Positions 5,194 through 8,598 of a DNA stretch of 8,598 nucleotides are shown here, in pieces. The stretch lies in the NCBI GenBank assembly GCA_030613125.1, contig JAUWMO010000144.1:1-8598 (forward strand), written 5' to 3'. Each line of letters begins with the position of its first letter. The first letter of the stretch is position 1. The notes beneath the pieces are model-generated. The model saw only the letters and a list, made by a program, of their open reading frames with translations, was not told the origin of the DNA and searched no databases. Position numbers and translations under genes: made by a program. The DNA comes from Bacteroidota bacterium (lineage in GTDB: Bacteria; Bacteroidota; Bacteroidia; Bacteroidales; VadinHA17).

Positions 5194-6996
5194 ATGATTG
5201 AAAATAAAATTCAAAAAATACTTGATAAATTCAACCGGGATAAAACCCGTTTGATGGATATTTTATTACATATCCAGTCGGAAATTGGATATATTCCTCA
5301 AACATTAATACAACCTATAGCCGATGGCATTGATCTTTCAGCTGCAGATGTATTACAAACTATATCATTTTATCATTTTTTCACCCTGAAACCAAGAGGG
5401 AAATACACCATCTACCTTAACAACAGCATTGTTGCCTATATGATGGGAAGGGAGAAAGTAGCTAAAGTTTTTGAAGAAGAATGTGGTTGCAAATTCGGTG
5501 AGGTTACTGAGGACGGACTGATTGGATTGTTTGACACAGCATGCATAGGGATGAGTGACCAGGAACCGGCAGCTCTGATTAATGGTAAGGTATTTACCAA
5601 TATCACTACTTTTCGTGCAAGGGAAATAATCAGAGATATGAAGCAAGGCCGGAAGGTCGAAGAAATGTTTGCAACTACATTTGGTGACGGAAAAAATGCT
5701 TCTCCTCTTATTCGGACAATTGTTCGTAACCGTATGAAAAGAACAGGGCCTGTATTAAACATGTCTTACAAAGCAGGAAACACCCTGTTGAAGCAGGTGG
5801 CACAAATGACCCCTAAAGAAGTAATCAATGAAGTAAAATTGTCACATCTGAGAGGACGGGGTGGTGCAGGTTTCCCTACAGGATTGAAATGGGAATTCTG
5901 CAGAAGGGCAAGCGGAGAAAAGAAATTTGTGTTTTGCAATGCTGATGAAGGGGAACCCGGAACCTTTAAAGACCGTGTTATTCTTACGGAAAAGCCGGAA
6001 ATGCTTTTTGAGGGTATGACTATTGCAGGTTATGCTATAGGAGCAAAAGAAGGAATCCTCTATTTGAGATATGAGTACATGTATCTGAAGAAATATCTGG
6101 AGGATGTCCTGGATCGTCTCAGAAAAAATAATCAATTAGGACCAAATACGGCTAACATAAAAGGTTTTGATTTTGATATTCGTATTCAATTTGGTGCAGG
6201 GGCTTATGTTTGTGGGGAAGAGTCAGCACTTATAGAATCATCTGAAGGAAAGAGGGGTGAACCACGTAACAGGCCACCGTTTCCTGTTGAAAAAGGATAT
6301 CTGGATTATCCAACCGTAGTAAATAATGTGGAAACTTTGTGTTCGGTGGTCAGGATCATTCAGAATGGTGGTGATTGGTACCGTTCTCTGGGTACTGAAG
6401 AGTCAACCGGGACAAAAGTTCTAAGTGTGTCAGGGGACTGCCGGTATGCAGGCATTTACGAACTGGAATGGGGTTTTACAGTCAGTGACATCCTTGAAAT
6501 GGCAGGTGCTGAGAACACTTTAGCAGTCCAGGTTGGCGGCCCCTCCGGAGCACTGATCGGACCGGATGATTTTAACAGGACATTATGTTATTCCGACCTG
6601 GCTACGGGCGGATCGTTTATTATTTTTAATGAATCGAGGGATATTTTGAGAGATGTTGTAATGAATTTCACTGAGTTCTTTATTGATGAATCATGTGGTT
6701 CATGTGTTCCCTGCAGGAACATTCCAACGCTCCTGAAACATAAACTGGAAAAAATTCTACAGGGACATGGTACTGAAAAAGATATAACTGATATCAAAGA
6801 ATGGGGTAACATGATGCAGATCAATCGTTGTGGTCTGGGGCATACTGCAGCAAATCCTGTATTAACTAGTTTAAAGAACTTCAGGCACTTATATGAAGAT
6901 AAGATACAAAAAACTGTTGAATTTGATTCAGGAATTGACCTCGCTGAAGCTGTTGCCGAGTCGTGTGAATTTGTTGACAGGATCCCCAAATTTTAA
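5194..6996 (+). CDS. hoxF: HoxF, NAD(H)- and FMN-binding diaphorase subunit with NuoE-like N-terminus
   Basis: HoxF is the site where the soluble [NiFe] hydrogenase exchanges electrons with NAD+/NADH through FMN. The 600-residue length matches Ralstonia-type HoxF. Residues 1-150 are a NuoE-like domain; 180-600 are NuoF-like. The FMN/NADH site shows GRGGAGFPTG (221-230), NADEGEPGTFKDR (249-261) and the GAGAYVCGEESAL segment (335-347). The [4Fe-4S] cluster is bound by CGSCVPC (Cys501, 504, 507) and Cys546 in RCGLG. In the NuoE-like domain the usual cluster cysteines are mostly gone: the first pair is replaced by the YLNNSIV stretch, and only Cys117 (in DTACIGMSDQ) remains of the second. A GTG directly before the ATG could also serve as start, adding one residue; I chose the ATG. 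No Shine-Dalgarno sequence is seen. First gene of the operon; hoxU follows after 12 bases. A complex I NuoEF is excluded by the hydrogenase genes downstream. Confidence 0.96.
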   Translation: MIENKIQKILDKFNRDKTRLMDILLHIQSEIGYIPQTLIQPIADGIDLSAADVLQTISFYHFFTLKPRGKYTIYLNNSIVAYMMGREKVAKVFEEECGCKFGEVTEDGLIGLFDTACIGMSDQEPAALINGKVFTNITTFRAREIIRDMKQGRKVEEMFATTFGDGKNASPLIRTIVRNRMKRTGPVLNMSYKAGNTLLKQVAQMTPKEVINEVKLSHLRGRGGAGFPTGLKWEFCRRASGEKKFVFCNADEGEPGTFKDRVILTEKPEMLFEGMTIAGYAIGAKEGILYLRYEYMYLKKYLEDVLDRLRKNNQLGPNTANIKGFDFDIRIQFGAGAYVCGEESALIESSEGKRGEPRNRPPFPVEKGYLDYPTVVNNVETLCSVVRIIQNGGDWYRSLGTEESTGTKVLSVSGDCRYAGIYELEWGFTVSDILEMAGAENTLAVQVGGPSGALIGPDDFNRTLCYSDLATGGSFIIFNESRDILRDVVMNFTEFFIDESCGSCVPCRNIPTLLKHKLEKILQGHGTEKDITDIKEWGNMMQINRCGLGHTAANPVLTSLKNFRHLYEDKIQKTVEFDSGIDLAEAVAESCEFVDRIPKF

Positions 6997-7008
6997 AAGC
7001 TGAAAATT

Positions 7009-7710
7009 ATGAATAAACAAATCATATTTACAATCGATCAGAAAGAATGTACCTCGGAAGCCGGAAAGTACATTGTTGATGCAGCCCGGGAGAACGGCAT
7101 TTATATACCAACATTATGTAATTACAAAGGTGTAAAACCGGCAGGCTCATGCCGGGTTTGCACTGTTAAGGTGAATAAACGCCATCTTACAGCATGTACT
7201 ACACCTGTGGCTGAAGGTATGGAGATTGAGCTTAACACTACGGAGTTGAATGATTTGCGTAAAGCAGTTGTTGAAATATTATTTACAGAAGGAAATCATT
7301 TTTGTCCTGCTTGTGAAAAGAGCGGTAACTGTGAACTTCAGGCTCTTGCCTATCGTTTTCAGATCATGGCACCAAGATTTCCTTACCAGTTTAATAAACG
7401 GGATGTTGACGCCAGCCATCCGAAGATATTGCATGACCATAACAGATGCATCTTGTGTAAGCGTTGCATCAGGGCTGTTAAGAATGAAGAAGGCAAAAGT
7501 GTATTTACATTTGAGAACAGGGCCAAAAAAGTGCATATTAAACTTGATGAAAAACTTGGGGATAGCTTAACAGATGAACTGGCTGAAAAAGCAATGGAAG
7601 TATGCCCTGTTGGTTCAATTCTGGTAAAAGAAAAAGGTTTTGAAATACCGATCGGAGAAAGAACCTACGACAAGGTTCCGATAGGCGAAATGTTAATTAC
7701 TGATAAATAA
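7009..7710 (+). CDS. hoxU: HoxU, Fe-S electron-transfer subunit of the diaphorase module
   Basis: HoxU wires the hydrogenase module (HoxYH) to HoxF and resembles the N-terminal part of complex I NuoG. The 233-residue protein has an N-terminal [2Fe-2S] ferredoxin domain with Cys37, Cys48, Cys51 and Cys63. A His/Cys [4Fe-4S] site follows in NHFCPACEKSGNC (His97, Cys99, Cys102, Cys108), then another [4Fe-4S] set in RCILCKRC (Cys147, 150, 153) with Cys199 in VCPVG. All expected ligands are present and the length is normal for HoxU, much shorter than NuoG, which fits a hydrogenase subunit. The ATG lies 12 bases after hoxF with no strong Shine-Dalgarno sequence, so translation may depend partly on coupling. 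hoxY starts 17 bases after its stop. Confidence 0.96.
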   Translation: MNKQIIFTIDQKECTSEAGKYIVDAARENGIYIPTLCNYKGVKPAGSCRVCTVKVNKRHLTACTTPVAEGMEIELNTTELNDLRKAVVEILFTEGNHFCPACEKSGNCELQALAYRFQIMAPRFPYQFNKRDVDASHPKILHDHNRCILCKRCIRAVKNEEGKSVFTFENRAKKVHIKLDEKLGDSLTDELAEKAMEVCPVGSILVKEKGFEIPIGERTYDKVPIGEMLITDK

Positions 7711-7727
7711 ATTGTGGGGGAAAAATT

Positions 7728-8273
7728 ATGAGTAAACCAATAATAGCCACTACATCACTTGCAGGTTGTTTCGGATGTCACATGTCATTCCTTGACATTG
7801 ATGATCGATTGTTAGATCTCATTGAACTGGTAGAATTCAATAAATCACCCATAAATGATATCAAAAACTTCACAAACGTATGTGATATTGGATTGATAGA
7901 GGGTGGTTGTTGTAACACCGAGAACATCCATATTCTAAAAGAGTTCCGGAAGAATTGTAAAATCCTTATCTCATTCGGAGAGTGTGCCATAATGGGAGGA
8001 TTGCCTGCAATGCGAAATGACGTACCTGTAAGAGAATGCCTTGAAGAGGCATACCTGAGTGGTCCATCCACTGTAAATGAAGAAAGGATCCTCCCCAACG
8101 ATGAAGAACTGCCCATGATTCTGAACAGGGTGTATCCGTGCCATGAAGTTGTGAAGATGGATTATCATCTGCCTGGCTGTCCGCCCAATGCCGATCTTAT
8201 CTGGGATGTTCTTCATGCTCTCATTCTGGATGTAAATATCGAATTACCTTATGAAGTTATAAAGTATGATTAA
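7728..8273 (+). CDS. hoxY: HoxY, small subunit of the soluble [NiFe] hydrogenase
   Basis: HoxY carries the proximal [4Fe-4S] cluster that takes electrons from the Ni-Fe site of HoxH. The 181-residue length is typical of the short small subunits of group 3 enzymes, which have only this cluster. Ligands are Cys14 and Cys17 in LAGCFGCHMSF, Cys86 in FGECAIMGG and Cys151 in PGCPPNAD. There is no twin-arginine signal peptide, in line with a cytoplasmic enzyme. KVYPCHEVVKMDY-type sequence is present as NRVYPCHEVVKMDY (133-146), characteristic of HoxY. An unusual Cys61-Cys62 pair follows the conserved EGG motif. A purine-rich GGGGG (7716-7720) sits 7 bases before the ATG, and hoxH begins 16 bases after the stop. 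Confidence 0.96.
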   Translation: MSKPIIATTSLAGCFGCHMSFLDIDDRLLDLIELVEFNKSPINDIKNFTNVCDIGLIEGGCCNTENIHILKEFRKNCKILISFGECAIMGGLPAMRNDVPVRECLEEAYLSGPSTVNEERILPNDEELPMILNRVYPCHEVVKMDYHLPGCPPNADLIWDVLHALILDVNIELPYEVIKYD

Positions 8274-8289
8274 ATAGAGGAAAAACCAA

Positions 8290-8598
8290 ATGCCAAGAAA
8301 AATAACGATAGAACCTGTAACCCGGGTTGAAGGACACGGTAAGGTCACCATTCATATTGACGATGATAACAATGTTGTTCAGAGCCGGTTACATATAGTT
8401 GAATTCAGGGGTTTTGAACGATTTATTCAGGGAAGACCTTACTGGGAAGCACCTGTGCTTGTCCAGAGATTATGTGGCATATGTCCTGTAAGTCATCATC
8501 TGGCTGCCGCAAAAGCGCTGGATCAAATTGTGGGGGCCGGAACAGGTGACGGTCTCACTCCCACTGCTGAAAAAATGAGAAGGTTGATGCATTATGGC
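8290..8598 (+). CDS. hoxH: HoxH, large (Ni-Fe) subunit of the hydrogenase, 3' end outside window
   Basis: HoxH holds the Ni-Fe(CN)2CO centre where H2 is split or formed. Only the first 103 residues are in the window, with no stop before the edge. They start with PRKITIEPVTRVEGHGK, the classic large-subunit opening, and include the L1 signature RLCGICPVSHH with the nickel-ligand pair Cys62 and Cys65. The second ligand pair (DPCxxC near the C-terminus) and the protease cleavage tail lie beyond the window. AGAGG at 8276-8280, 9 bases before the ATG, is a fair ribosome binding site. The spacing to hoxY shows it belongs to the same operon. This is the target on which HypA, HypB and HypF act. Confidence 0.97.
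   Translation, partial: MPRKITIEPVTRVEGHGKVTIHIDDDNNVVQSRLHIVEFRGFERFIQGRPYWEAPVLVQRLCGICPVSHHLAAAKALDQIVGAGTGDGLTPTAEKMRRLMHYG

Noticed and set aside
5436..5762. Open frame of 108 codons antisense to hoxF
   Set aside because: It lies wholly inside the conserved hoxF gene and has no domain features.
5194..7710. Reading hoxF and hoxU as complex I nuoEF/nuoG or as formate dehydrogenase diaphorase genes
   Set aside because: HoxU is far shorter than NuoG, HoxF carries the degenerate NuoE fusion typical of soluble hydrogenase, and hydrogenase small and large subunit genes follow directly.

Overview
The window is a hydrogenase locus. It holds the first four genes of a soluble, NAD(H)-linked [NiFe] hydrogenase operon (hoxF-hoxU-hoxY-hoxH, plus strand, hoxH cut off by the window end) and, facing away from it, three genes for building the Ni-Fe centre (hypF, hypA, hypB, minus strand). 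A small zinc-ribbon gene of unknown function lies on the plus strand between hypA and hypF. The gene order and the NuoE-like N-terminus fused to HoxF match the Ralstonia/Cupriavidus type of bidirectional (group 3d) enzyme, not the cyanobacterial type with a separate HoxE. None of the genes has a signal peptide, so the enzyme and its assembly proteins should be cytoplasmic.

Organism: the DNA is AT-rich, intergenic stretches are very AT-rich, several genes lack a clear Shine-Dalgarno sequence, and there are TTG...TAnnTTTG-like promoter candidates. This fits an anaerobic or facultative member of the Bacteroidota, but that is an inference from style. No phylogenetic marker is present.

Layout: 1-625 is non-coding, with a strong intrinsic terminator at 29-69 and several weaker hairpins. 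626-1849 (minus) carries hypA followed by hypB, 45 bases apart and probably co-transcribed. 1850-2086 is a divergent control region with a perfect 14-base palindrome. 2087-2491 (plus) is the zinc-ribbon gene, converging on hypF (2561-4822, minus), which starts at a TTG. 4823-5193 is the divergent hypF/hoxF control region, with an FNR-like dyad, a repeated 11-mer and a plausible hoxF promoter. 5194-8598 is hoxF, hoxU, hoxY and partial hoxH, separated by only 12-17 bases and so almost certainly one operon.

How the parts work together: HoxH (Ni-Fe site) and HoxY (proximal Fe-S cluster) form the hydrogenase module. HoxU and HoxF form the diaphorase module, which passes electrons to FMN and NAD+. 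HypF starts synthesis of the cyanide ligands, and HypA and HypB deliver nickel. HypC, HypD, HypE and the HoxH-processing protease are not in the window and may lie downstream of hoxH or elsewhere.

No wholly new system is evident. The points most worth a second look are the unassigned duplicated zinc-ribbon protein inside the nickel-insertion cluster, a HypA whose zinc site lacks one of the four usual cysteines, a HoxF whose NuoE-like domain has lost nearly all its cluster ligands, and a Cys-Cys pair in HoxY.
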